Shown piece after piece: positions 45,736 through 53,983 of a DNA stretch of 64,000 nt (its first letter is position 1; the number at the start of each line of letters is the position of its first letter). The stretch is from Flammeovirga yaeyamensis (GTDB lineage Bacteria > Bacteroidota > Bacteroidia > Cytophagales > Flammeovirgaceae). The position numbers and the translations under genes are program-made. The stretch is from assembly GCF_018736045.1 (NCBI RefSeq), contig NZ_CP076132.1, positions 4,575,001 through 4,639,000 on the forward strand, given 5' to 3'. The notes under the pieces are model-generated. The model was not told where the DNA came from and did not search any database. It worked only from the letters and a program-made list of their open reading frames with translations.

Positions 45736-45899
45736 ACGTAGCCTTGGAATTTTTTTGCCAATTCTACTCTATTTCTTTCCTTTTCCTCTTCAGTAAACAA
45801 CTCTAAGTTTTTTAAAGCTGTCTCGAATTGGTCTGCATAATTCTTATATTTTGCAGCTAATGCGGCTGTATTTTTTTTCTTAAAACTGAAAGTAACCAT
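45732..45899 (-). CDS. Small hypothetical protein (55 residues)
   Basis: Reads from ATG at 45899 to TAA at 45732: MVTFSFKKKNTAALAAKYKN and onward, ending AKKFQGYV. It is highly charged and predicted helical, with no signal peptide. The amino-acid mix (K, E, A, N) is protein-like and the stop lies directly at a terminator, which supports a real gene. It follows mazG after 133 bases. The family is not recognised. Confidence 0.6.
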   Translation of the reverse strand: MVTFSFKKKNTAALAAKYKNYADQFETALKNLELFTEEEKERNRVELAKKFQGYV

Positions 45900-46032
45900 A
45901 ATATTCTAAATAATTTACGAACAATTGATTGAGAATGTCGAATAAGTATTCACTTCACGTATGAATCGTTCAACGATTCGTATTTAGTAGACAATTACTT
46001 TTCAAGATGTGACAAAAAAGAAGAAACTTTTT

Positions 46033-46842
46033 TTATTTTTTTTTACTTTCTTCCCAATATTTATCCATCTGCTCTAAAGATGCTTCATCGAAAGACAGTC
46101 CATCTTCCTTCATTTTATCTTCTATGTAATTAAATCTTGATATAAATTTCTTGTTCGTTCTTTCCAGTGCATCAGAAGGATTGACCTTAAGAAAACGAGC
46201 ATAATTGATCATAGAGAACATCACATCTCCAAACTCATCTTCTATTTTGTCCAAATTATCTTCTCCTTGATCATTTGCTTTTACTTCAACTTCCAATTCT
46301 TGAATTTCTTCTTGAACTTTCTTCCAAACATCTTCTTTATTATCCCATTCAAAACCAACTCCCGCAGATTTCTCTTGAATTCTCAATGCTTTCACAATTT
46401 CGGGTAATGATTTAGGAACACCTCCTAGCACTCTTTTGGGTTTATCGCCTTTTTCTTTCAATTTGATTAATTCCCAATTACGAGCGACCTCATCGGCATC
46501 ATTTACATCAATATCTCCATAAATATGTGGATGACGAACAATTAACTTTTCACAAATACTATTCAATACATCATCAATAGCGAAATTATTGGTCTCAGAC
46601 CCTATTTTTGCATAAAAAACTAAGTGAAGCATCACGTCTCCTAATTCCTTCTTGATTTCCTCCATGTCTTTATCAAGAATGGCATCTGAAAGTTCATATA
46701 CTTCTTCTATGGTTAAATGACGGAGTGATTCTAAAGTTTGTTTTCTATCCCATGGACATTTTTCTCGTAAATCATCCATGATATCTAATAACCTTTTGAA
46801 TGCTCTTAACCGTGTATCTTTTATATTTATATCGCCTTGCAT
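46033..46842 (-). CDS. mazG: Nucleoside triphosphate pyrophosphohydrolase MazG
   Basis: House-cleaning enzyme that hydrolyses (d)NTPs to monophosphates. 269 residues with two MazG domains. The first has LRHLTIEEVYELSDAI and ELGDVMLHLVFYA; the second has a related EDEFGDVMFSMINYAR stretch. Both carry the E..E..D metal-binding pattern. The conserved start block KRLLDIMDDLREKCPWDRKQT is intact. Divergent from the SprT-like gene. Confidence 0.95.
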   Translation of the reverse strand: MQGDINIKDTRLRAFKRLLDIMDDLREKCPWDRKQTLESLRHLTIEEVYELSDAILDKDMEEIKKELGDVMLHLVFYAKIGSETNNFAIDDVLNSICEKLIVRHPHIYGDIDVNDADEVARNWELIKLKEKGDKPKRVLGGVPKSLPEIVKALRIQEKSAGVGFEWDNKEDVWKKVQEEIQELEVEVKANDQGEDNLDKIEDEFGDVMFSMINYARFLKVNPSDALERTNKKFISRFNYIEDKMKEDGLSFDEASLEQMDKYWEESKKK

Positions 46843-46934
46843 CTTTTTGATATTTAAATGAGTTGATTTCTTTTTTTATAACTACTATTGCAAGGATAAT
46901 CAAGAAAGTTGAATTTCTATAATTCTAGTGAAGT

Positions 46935-47573
46935 ATGAGTAAAAATAATGTTTCACATCAGGACATTGTTGATAGTTTATCGAAATACACTCCAAAACAA
47001 GCTGCCATAATTTTTGCTGATTGGATTTTACATTATAAGATTCATGTAAAGATTACCAAGGAAAGGAAAACGCGGTTAGGTGACTATAGACCTCCACAAA
47101 GAGGACATGGACATAAAATTAGTATCAATCATAGTTTAAACCCCTATCAGTTTGCAATCACTTTTGCTCATGAAGTAGCTCATTTGGTTGTTTGGGATCA
47201 ATTTCAAAATAAAGTAGCTCCACACGGAAAGGAATGGAAACAACAATTTGGTAACTTTCTTCAACTTTTATTGAATCATAATGTATTTCCAGAAGATTTA
47301 ATTGAAGCCGTTACTAGACATCGAAAGAAACCGTCAGCCTCAAGTGGTAATGATGTACAACTAAAAAAGGCTTTGATGAAGTACGATAAAGCGGAAGAAA
47401 ATGAAAATGAAACTCTTTTTCTAGATGATTTAAACGATGGCGATGCCTTTATTTTAGAAAATCATGGAATTTTTATCAGAAATAAAAAATTAAGGAAGTA
47501 TTACCTCTGCACCGAGAAATCGACAGGAAAGCAATTTAGAATCAATTCCTTAGCTAAAGTTAGCTTGGTTTAA
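46935..47573 (+). CDS. SprT-like domain metalloprotease-like protein
   Basis: 212 residues. The zinc motif HEVAH is at 79-83 with a third likely ligand at H97 (APHGKEW). This is the SprT/Spartan fold seen in DNA-protein crosslink proteases, but bacterial members are mostly uncharacterised. The C-terminal half (about 120-212) is Lys/Glu-rich and then forms a small beta domain with KYYLCTEKSTGKQFRINSLAKV. No signal peptide, so cytoplasmic. Monocistronic. Confidence 0.85.
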   Translation: MSKNNVSHQDIVDSLSKYTPKQAAIIFADWILHYKIHVKITKERKTRLGDYRPPQRGHGHKISINHSLNPYQFAITFAHEVAHLVVWDQFQNKVAPHGKEWKQQFGNFLQLLLNHNVFPEDLIEAVTRHRKKPSASSGNDVQLKKALMKYDKAEENENETLFLDDLNDGDAFILENHGIFIRNKKLRKYYLCTEKSTGKQFRINSLAKVSLV

Positions 47574-47639
47574 TCAAAATCTCTTCAAATCGAATTAAAA
47601 TTTATTTGAGATATTTTTAGTAGAATATTCTACATAAAG

Positions 47640-47671
47640 TTTGGCATAACGAACTTTTTTACGCACTTTTG
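47640..47671 (+). promoter_or_regulatory. Promoter of the tRNA-Phe array
   Basis: TTTG at 47640-47643 is followed after 20 bases by CACTTTTG at 47664-47671, one base off TAnnTTTG. It lies 36 bases before the first tRNA-Phe. Confidence 0.6.
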
Positions 47672-47707
47672 CATCGCTTTAAACAAAAACGGTCACTGAA
47701 GCAGGAG

Positions 47708-47780
47708 GGTGTTGTAGCTCAGTTGGTAGAGCATCGGACTGAAAATCCGTGTGTCGGCGGTTCGAATCCGCCCAACACCA
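47708..47780 (+). tRNA. tRNA-Phe (GAA), copy 1
   Basis: A 73-base cloverleaf: acceptor GGTGTTG/CAACACC, anticodon loop CTGAAAA with GAA, T arm GGCGG-TTCGAAT-CCGCC. The CCA end is not encoded. Confidence 0.97.
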
Positions 47781-47819
47781 CAAAGTCTAAGGTTAAACAA
47801 GACTATAAACATGTTTCCC

Positions 47820-47892
47820 GGTGTTGTAGCTCAGTTGGTAGAGCATCGGACTGAAAATCCGTGTGTCGGCGGTTCGAATCCGCCCAACACCA
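47820..47892 (+). tRNA. tRNA-Phe (GAA), copy 2
   Basis: A 73-base gene that appears identical to copy 1, preceded by the spacer ending TTTCCC. Confidence 0.97.
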
Positions 47893-47929
47893 CAAGTCTA
47901 AGGATAAACAAGACTCTAAACTGTTTCCC

Positions 47930-48002
47930 GGTGTTGTAGCTCAGTTGGTAGAGCATCGGACTGAAAATCCGTGTGTCGGCGGTTCGAATCCGCCCAACAC
48001 CA
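47930..48002 (+). tRNA. tRNA-Phe (GAA), copy 3
   Basis: A 73-base gene that appears identical to copies 1 and 2. A terminator follows after 8 bases. Confidence 0.97.
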
Positions 48003-48010
48003 CAACAGAA

Positions 48011-48040
48011 AGACTCGCATTTTTGTGAGTCTTTTTTTTG
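48011..48040 (+). terminator. Terminator after the tRNA-Phe array
   Basis: AGACTCGC pairs with GTGAGTCT (one G-T pair) around a T-rich loop, followed by eight T. Confidence 0.85.
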
Positions 48041-48071
48041 TCAAAAAGATATTGTAGGTGAGATTACAATA

Positions 48072-48104
48072 AAACCCCATGCCTTTTCGAGGTCATGGGG
48101 TTTT
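48072..48104. terminator. Terminator after the condensin-like operon
   Basis: AAAACCCCATG pairs with CATGGGGTTTT around a 12-base loop. The T tract on the minus strand continues as TTTTATTG, and it is T-rich on the plus strand as well. It lies 8 bases after the SMC gene stop. Confidence 0.78.
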
Positions 48105-48111
48105 CTATTTT

Positions 48112-51100
48112 TTACATCTCACTCACCAACTTCACCACACTGGCTTTGTTGGTTTTACTACTTCTTTCCAGTTTCAATACATGATCGTATATCGATGGAT
48201 CGTTTTCGTTTGGTGAACCGAAGATTAATCGGATATTTTTAGAGGAAGTATAATGAATCAGATCTCGTAAATAACGATCGGATAATTTACCTACCTCATC
48301 AATTACACAGTGTACAAAGTAATCGTTCTGCTCTTTGTAGGCATTTTCTTGGAATACCGTTAGTAGCGTAATGTAGATCATGGATTTCACCAATACGTCA
48401 GTACCTTCAGAACCTACATTTGATAACTTCTCCACCCAACCTGTATCATTATTATTTTCGATTACTCGGAATCTCAACATGAATGTATCTTCCAAAGTAA
48501 TTTGCTTCTGATTGTGATCTCGGATCACTCTTCTCAAGTCCTTCAATAATTGGACAGACTGACGTGAATCTTTAGCACTTGCATTCACATTCACTTTAAA
48601 GATATCTCCTTGATCTGAGAATGAGACATCCTCATTTAGTCGATAAATCTTCTTTAAAGTGGTCAGTAAAGGTGTATTGTTCTCATTGTATTCCAATTCA
48701 ATGGATTTAACTACACCTACGAAATTACTTCTTGCGAAGCTATTATTAATCTCTCTAACAATCTTTTTAATCAAGTCTGAAGTATCAGATAAATCCTTCA
48801 CCTGACGTGCCACTGAACTAATAATTTCTCTGTGCTGCTTCTCCAGCTGATCCCTCATATGATCCAAACGTTCTCCATCCAATAGGCTTGGAAGAATATT
48901 CTTTGCCAAATAAGTGAATTCCTGAAGTGAAGACTGTGCGTAAAGCGTTGGGATTTTTAAGTGATTATCTTTTCTGAAAACTCCCGTAAAAATTTGTCCC
49001 TTCGATTTAAATGATGAAGTTAAACGTCCTCTTTCTTTTAAAGACTTTCTCAACTCTGTCAGTAAAAATGATAAATCAGAGTCATTAATCTCTGCCTCAT
49101 TAACTGCATCTGCTCCTTCGTCTAAATATTTCTTTAAACGTTCGTAAGCTTGTTCGTCCTCCTCTCTTGCCGCTTTATATTGCTTTAATAGATGATTTGA
49201 CTGATCTTTAGTTCGACGGTAATTGTCTCGCTTATCATCAAGATGATTGAGTTGCTCTTCGTATTCCTCCACAGCCTGATCGTATGCTGCTTTCAGTTTC
49301 TCAATTTCTTTTTCTTGATGTTTCAGCTGATTTCTTATTTCCTCCGCTTTATCTAAATAGTAAACTTTATCTTTCTCATAATCCCTTTTGATCATTTGTG
49401 CCTGCTCAACTTGCTTCAGCTTTTTGATCAACATTTGGATTTCCTCTTCTACCTCATCGAGTTTACCCGTATCAATACCTTTTTCTTCCAGAAGACCTTT
49501 ACGTTCCTCTTCCAACTGCCTTAATCGCTTATCATGATCGTTTTGATAGGCCGACCATTCCTTTTCAAGCGTAGCAATATTGGCTTCAATTTCTGAAACC
49601 ACAGTATTGATTTTATTATTGAAGACATCAGATGTTTCTCTTTCTCTCGACCACTTATCATCTTTTAAGTCTGATAATTTACCCTCGATCAATTCGCAAT
49701 TTTCTGATGCAATACGAAGCTTTCTTCTCAACTCAACAAGTGCGTCTTCTTTCATTTCGTCCGCTTTGCTGATGATCGATGCTTCTTGCTCTCTCGCTTT
49801 TTGAAGATCACCTTCAAATTCTTCGAGTTTTTGATTAAACTCCGAAAGCTTCTGCTCCAATCTAGAAAGTTTCTTTGAAGACGATTCTAATAACTTAGCA
49901 ACTTTTTGATCTACCACCGAGTCAAGATCATCCAAATTTTCTTTGGCTGATTTTAACTGGTTTTTCTTTTGCTCCAATGTGGAAGCAATGTGATCAGTTG
50001 CTGTTACCTGAGCCACTAAAGAAGAGGTATCCAAATCAATTCCATAAAAAGAAGAACCGTCTACTATCTGAGGGTTCAAGTCTTTTCTAGACAATAGATT
50101 CTCGTCACATACCTTACCAATTGTTTCTGCCCAATCGGATTTATTCTGATCTAAAAAGGCTCTTAATGTACCTTCATAATTCTCTTGACGTACTTTCCAT
50201 TCTTCTACCTCATCAGAAATCAAAGTGACTTGTCTTTCCAACTCAGCTTGCTGACTCATCGCTTCTTTACGGATAATCTGCTCCTCCAAACGCTTACGTT
50301 CTTTGGTATTCGCAATATCGTGTTCCGTTTCAGAAATGTTGTGCTTTAGATCAGAAATTTCTTGAGATAGTTTCACCCTTTTGGTATTACTTTCCATCAA
50401 TAAAGACTTCGAAAAATCTTTCTCCTTTTCCATTTCTAAAGCTACGGATGCTCTTGTTCTAATCTCTTTTGCTTCATCCAATTCGTTTCTCAACTCCTCT
50501 TCCTGAGCAAAATATTTATTTCGAAGCTCTTCTAAAGCCTGTTGTTTTTCTGAAGTAAACTTGTCCTTTTGAGCATGCAACTGCTCTCTTTGCTGTTGCT
50601 TCTCTTCGTTGAACTCGTTCTTTCTTGTAGAATATTTCGATAGAAGAGATTTCTTCTGTTCCTCTATCAAATGCTCAACCTCTACTGTTTTAGCCACCAA
50701 CATTTGTTTTACCTCTTGTTGATAAGCCAACTGATCATTCAATCGAGGACCTTCCGTACTCAATTCCAATAATTGATCAACTGTGTAAGCCGTTCCATCG
50801 ATAGAGATCGATTGATATTCCTTTTCTCTCCTTTCAATTTCCTTGAGTGTCGCTTTCGTCTCCCCAAGTTCTTGATTGACCTCCGCCGTTTTTGTTTGAT
50901 ATGTATTTTCAGCCTTTTCGTATTTAGCTTTCATCGCATTTTCTTCCTCCTGCATCTCTGCAAGAAGTCGTTCGCTATCTGCCAAATGTTTCTGAGCCAA
51001 AGCTACGCCACCACCAATTTGATGTGCCAAACGTTTTTGGTAATTCAGTTGCTGATTGATCTCTGCTTCTAAAGAAACAATTTCCTCAGCACCTGCTTTA

Positions 51101-51831
51101 TTCTTTTCGAAGTCTTCAAAATCGGTTAACTGATCGTCAAATTCATGAATAAAATTGGCGATAGTTTCTAAAGAGATAGGTTGCATTTCGAAGTCGGCTG
51201 AAGCGGCCTCTGCAATGGCTCTTTTGATATAATCCGATTTCAATCCAGACGAACGGAAAATATTCGTGATCGCTTTTGGAATACCTTCTACATGCTGACT
51301 TTTCACACCTGCAGATGGTTTCAACAGGCTAAACTGTGCATTATAGCGACTCACACCATAAATCACCTTTCGTAAATCAGCAAATCTTCTGATCTCATCG
51401 GAGACCATTACTGACTTTTCGGTCACGTTTTCCAGGACCTCATCATGACTACATGCTTTACGATCTCGGATAAAATAATCTTTATCGTAAGCTGCATCAA
51501 TAAATCTGAAACGAAGACGGCCACCCGATTTATACACCATCAAACAGTGCTTTCCTCTAGGAGTCACGATTTCGTAAATCAGACGAGCATTCAAGTCTTG
51601 GAAATAATATTCAGAGAATGACATCTGCTGTTCTTTAATGCCCAATTCTCTTTTTTCCGAAGTGGCGTGATAGAAAAACAACACGGCACGAAGCACTGTC
51701 GTTTTACCAAAGCCATTTGATCCTACAAAGTGAATATTTCCACCAAGATCAACTTCTGCATAATCAAAACCTGCACTTTTAATAAGTACAAGCTTGTTCA
51801 AATATCTTTTTGGTGTTACTGTTGTATTCAT
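48112..51831 (-). CDS. SMC-like ATPase of a MukBEF/MksBEF/JetABC-class complex (MksB/JetC-like)
   Basis: 1239 residues. The N-terminal ATPase head has Walker A GSNGFGKT at 37-44. Long Gln/Glu/Lys-rich coiled coils (about 245-560 and 650-930) are separated by a less helical hinge region near 560-645. The C-terminal head has a Walker B-like VIDEVGKLSD. The signature motif, normally LSGGQ-like, reads LSNVGSEGTD, a clear deviation. The start ATG overlaps the stop of the upstream KITE gene (ATGA). In this class the ATPase extrudes DNA loops, either for chromosome segregation (MukBEF, MksBEF) or to detect plasmids (Wadjet). No JetD nuclease gene follows, so a defence role is uncertain. Confidence 0.82.
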   Translation of the reverse strand: MNTTVTPKRYLNKLVLIKSAGFDYAEVDLGGNIHFVGSNGFGKTTVLRAVLFFYHATSEKRELGIKEQQMSFSEYYFQDLNARLIYEIVTPRGKHCLMVYKSGGRLRFRFIDAAYDKDYFIRDRKACSHDEVLENVTEKSVMVSDEIRRFADLRKVIYGVSRYNAQFSLLKPSAGVKSQHVEGIPKAITNIFRSSGLKSDYIKRAIAEAASADFEMQPISLETIANFIHEFDDQLTDFEDFEKNKAGAEEIVSLEAEINQQLNYQKRLAHQIGGGVALAQKHLADSERLLAEMQEEENAMKAKYEKAENTYQTKTAEVNQELGETKATLKEIERREKEYQSISIDGTAYTVDQLLELSTEGPRLNDQLAYQQEVKQMLVAKTVEVEHLIEEQKKSLLSKYSTRKNEFNEEKQQQREQLHAQKDKFTSEKQQALEELRNKYFAQEEELRNELDEAKEIRTRASVALEMEKEKDFSKSLLMESNTKRVKLSQEISDLKHNISETEHDIANTKERKRLEEQIIRKEAMSQQAELERQVTLISDEVEEWKVRQENYEGTLRAFLDQNKSDWAETIGKVCDENLLSRKDLNPQIVDGSSFYGIDLDTSSLVAQVTATDHIASTLEQKKNQLKSAKENLDDLDSVVDQKVAKLLESSSKKLSRLEQKLSEFNQKLEEFEGDLQKAREQEASIISKADEMKEDALVELRRKLRIASENCELIEGKLSDLKDDKWSRERETSDVFNNKINTVVSEIEANIATLEKEWSAYQNDHDKRLRQLEEERKGLLEEKGIDTGKLDEVEEEIQMLIKKLKQVEQAQMIKRDYEKDKVYYLDKAEEIRNQLKHQEKEIEKLKAAYDQAVEEYEEQLNHLDDKRDNYRRTKDQSNHLLKQYKAAREEDEQAYERLKKYLDEGADAVNEAEINDSDLSFLLTELRKSLKERGRLTSSFKSKGQIFTGVFRKDNHLKIPTLYAQSSLQEFTYLAKNILPSLLDGERLDHMRDQLEKQHREIISSVARQVKDLSDTSDLIKKIVREINNSFARSNFVGVVKSIELEYNENNTPLLTTLKKIYRLNEDVSFSDQGDIFKVNVNASAKDSRQSVQLLKDLRRVIRDHNQKQITLEDTFMLRFRVIENNNDTGWVEKLSNVGSEGTDVLVKSMIYITLLTVFQENAYKEQNDYFVHCVIDEVGKLSDRYLRDLIHYTSSKNIRLIFGSPNENDPSIYDHVLKLERSSKTNKASVVKLVSEM

Positions 51832-52379
51832 TCGTTGGTAGGATCAATATCAATTAAATCGACAATATCTTTTAAGTAGTTATAAGATGATAAAACAATG
51901 AAGCCTTCGTTTTCATCGTCCTCACAATCCATAAAACCCTGTCTTCTCATTTCTTCTACTAGATCTCTCACTTTATCGTGAGTCGAAATGCTTTTATCTG
52001 ATGATAATCGCTGCAGTTGATCGTTAAGGTCAGTCTCCACATTGCATTTATGCACAATGTCTTTGATGTAAAACCTCATACCCTCACCAAACCCTGGGGC
52101 AAATGTGGCAAAGAAAGCCAAGCGATCGATATATTTATAAAAACGTTCGATCTTCTCCTCAATCGTCTGACGACCACCTTCTCTGGAGAAGTAGTAATAA
52201 TTATTTCCTTTCTTTAAATGAAAGCCTAGCGGTGCGTAAACACTTTCGAAACCACTAAAATATTCGTCTACTTGGTCGTACAATTTTCGAATATCTGGCT
52301 TAATGGCATTGGCACTTAAAAACTGCCCTCTACTCAATAATTCAAATACTCTTCTGGTACTTGTATGATCTATATTCAT
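51828..52379 (-). CDS. KITE subunit of the condensin-like complex (MukE/MksE/JetB-like)
   Basis: Small winged-helix protein that joins SMC heads and kleisin. The start at 52379 (MNIDHTSTRRVFELLSRGQ) gives 183 residues and lies one base after the kleisin stop; an ATG at 52424 would overlap the kleisin gene by 44 bases. An N-terminal wHTH-like region (about 1-60) is followed by helices and a C-terminal acidic wHTH (RDLVEEMRRQGFMDCEDDENEGFIVLSSYNYL). It overlaps the SMC gene by four bases. The call depends mainly on size, fold pattern and position between kleisin and SMC. Confidence 0.75.
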   Translation of the reverse strand: MNIDHTSTRRVFELLSRGQFLSANAIKPDIRKLYDQVDEYFSGFESVYAPLGFHLKKGNNYYYFSREGGRQTIEEKIERFYKYIDRLAFFATFAPGFGEGMRFYIKDIVHKCNVETDLNDQLQRLSSDKSISTHDKVRDLVEEMRRQGFMDCEDDENEGFIVLSSYNYLKDIVDLIDIDPTNE

Positions 52380-52380
52380 G

Positions 52381-53595
52381 TTATTTTTTTTCTTTTGGTC
52401 GGATAAAAGCAAACTGTTTTCCATTCTCTTCTACTTGTCGGGCAGGATCAAATGGATTTTCTGCTAAGCCGAAATCCATCTCGTCTTCAAAAATCAAGGC
52501 CACCTGACAATAGATTTTGATCAACTGATCTTCGTCCATTTTTTCTCCAAAATCATAAGACTTTACAAAAGAAAGGAGATCGTTGTCTTGAAGGAAGAAG
52601 GCTCTTTTCAGTTTTGCAAAATCGACGTGAAGCATAGTTTGCTGTTGAGGATCCAATAAATCGCCATCGATATCCAATTCTGCTTGAAGCTGCATTCTAA
52701 TTTTATGCTGTCTTCTTAAAGCTACTCTTTCGATGATATCCAAACCGTCATCCCCTCTTAAATATTCTAGATCCAAATGTGTTTGGAAACGAAGCTGAGT
52801 ATCGAAGAATAAAGCATTTTCGTGAGCGAAAACTTCTTCCACATTCGTTCTAACTTCCAGTTCATAGAGGTCTCTCAACTTTTTAAGTTGGATAATTTTC
52901 TTGTGTTGACGATCAAGTTCTGCGATCTGATTAATGAACCTTACAATCTCCTGTCTCAAGGCAATCAGGTTATGTCTTGCCATTGTCAGGTGAGTGCCTT
53001 TCAGTTCATTCACGATCAAACGTAGCCCTTCATCAGGAACGACTCTAAAAAATGCATTTTCTAAAAGTTCTTCTGCGTTCTTAATCAATCCAAGTAGTTT
53101 CTCGGCTTGTTCGTTATGGTCCTCAATTTTGACTCTCTTCAACTCAATCGATGAGGCAGTTTTGTATTCCTGCTTCACCAAGTTGTTCAGCGTACCGGCA
53201 TTCTTACGAATTACTCTACCGATACTCATCAAATATCTTTTGATACGGTGAAGGTAGCGTTCTCTTTCTCGGCTATCTTCATCTATTTCGTAGAGGTAAA
53301 TGTTTTTTTTCAGAATTCTGATAGATTCATCAACCTCATAGTTTCTAATATCTTCGTTGATTTCCAGGAAATCCTCGACAAAATTTAATAAGCGTTCTTC
53401 CAAACGGGCAGGCTCCCCTTCTTGTAAAGAAATCATCCCTCTTGCTTTGGCTTGAAGAATTTCTTTCTCTTTACCGTCTGCGATCTCAGTGAGTTCATCA
53501 AAAGATGCACTTTTCCTCTTAAAGAGATGGTTGATCACTTTTCGATGCCTGTAAAGTTCGCGTATTAATTCATCAGCTGTTTGTATATCTGCCAC
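52381..53595 (-). CDS. Kleisin-like subunit of the condensin-like complex (MukF/MksF/JetA-like)
   Basis: 404 residues, nearly all helical. An N-terminal winged-helix-like region (about 1-75) precedes long helices (about 90-260) rich in Arg and Glu, and a C-terminal region (about 300-404) that could contact the KITE and SMC heads. First gene of a tight three-gene operon. MukF is about 440 residues and JetA often about 480, so the size fits. Similarity is too low for certainty; the assignment rests on gene order and predicted fold. Confidence 0.7.
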   Translation of the reverse strand: MADIQTADELIRELYRHRKVINHLFKRKSASFDELTEIADGKEKEILQAKARGMISLQEGEPARLEERLLNFVEDFLEINEDIRNYEVDESIRILKKNIYLYEIDEDSRERERYLHRIKRYLMSIGRVIRKNAGTLNNLVKQEYKTASSIELKRVKIEDHNEQAEKLLGLIKNAEELLENAFFRVVPDEGLRLIVNELKGTHLTMARHNLIALRQEIVRFINQIAELDRQHKKIIQLKKLRDLYELEVRTNVEEVFAHENALFFDTQLRFQTHLDLEYLRGDDGLDIIERVALRRQHKIRMQLQAELDIDGDLLDPQQQTMLHVDFAKLKRAFFLQDNDLLSFVKSYDFGEKMDEDQLIKIYCQVALIFEDEMDFGLAENPFDPARQVEENGKQFAFIRPKEKK

Positions 53596-53983
53596 TTATC
53601 GTTGGTTTATTATCATGATGAATAGCTCATCAACTAGAACTTTATAATTAATGATTTTGATCCATTTTTTGCAAGTAATTGAAGAGTTTTTTCACTTCTC
53701 TCATATAAAAAATGAAGTAGTTTATTTTTATTCCAAGCTTACTATCTGATACACCTTCAAACATTTATTATAATTAATTAAATCTAAGCGTTTTTTGTTA
53801 AACGAGCGCAAGGTTTGATAACAAAGAAAAACACTTTATTATATAAGATGTTAAAAGCCTCATTTTTACGATAAATAATAAAACTATGAGTAGGGGTTAT
53901 CCCACCCCCAAGTGTTATTCAGTTGCAGTCAGGAATTAAATTGACTGAGTAATTGAAAACTAAACCAACAATTTATCAACAAA
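53596..53983. other. Gene-free stretch between the condensin-like operon and a lipoprotein gene
   Basis: 388 AT-rich bases between divergent genes; both promoters should be here, but no consensus TTTG-N19-TAnnTTTG is seen. A small GC-rich hairpin, GGGGT-TATCCC-ACCCC, lies at about 53893-53908, some 75 bases before the lipoprotein start. Confidence 0.5.

Larger units (their letters stand above)
47708..48002 (+). repeat. Tandem array of three tRNA-Phe units
   Basis: Three 73-base tRNA genes, apparently identical, with period 110-112 bases. The spacers are also alike (AAGTCTAAGG, then AAACAAGACT, then TTTCCCG), so the array grew by duplication of gene plus spacer. Confidence 0.9.

Noticed and set aside
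47708-48002. CRISPR-like array with a repeat period of 110-112 bases
   Set aside because: The repeats are complete tRNA-Phe genes and the spacers are nearly identical to each other, unlike CRISPR spacers. No cas gene is in the window.
48112-53595. A complete Wadjet (JetABCD) defence system
   Set aside because: No JetD-like TOPRIM gene is present on either side, and the signature motif deviates. Only a condensin-like ABC set can be supported.
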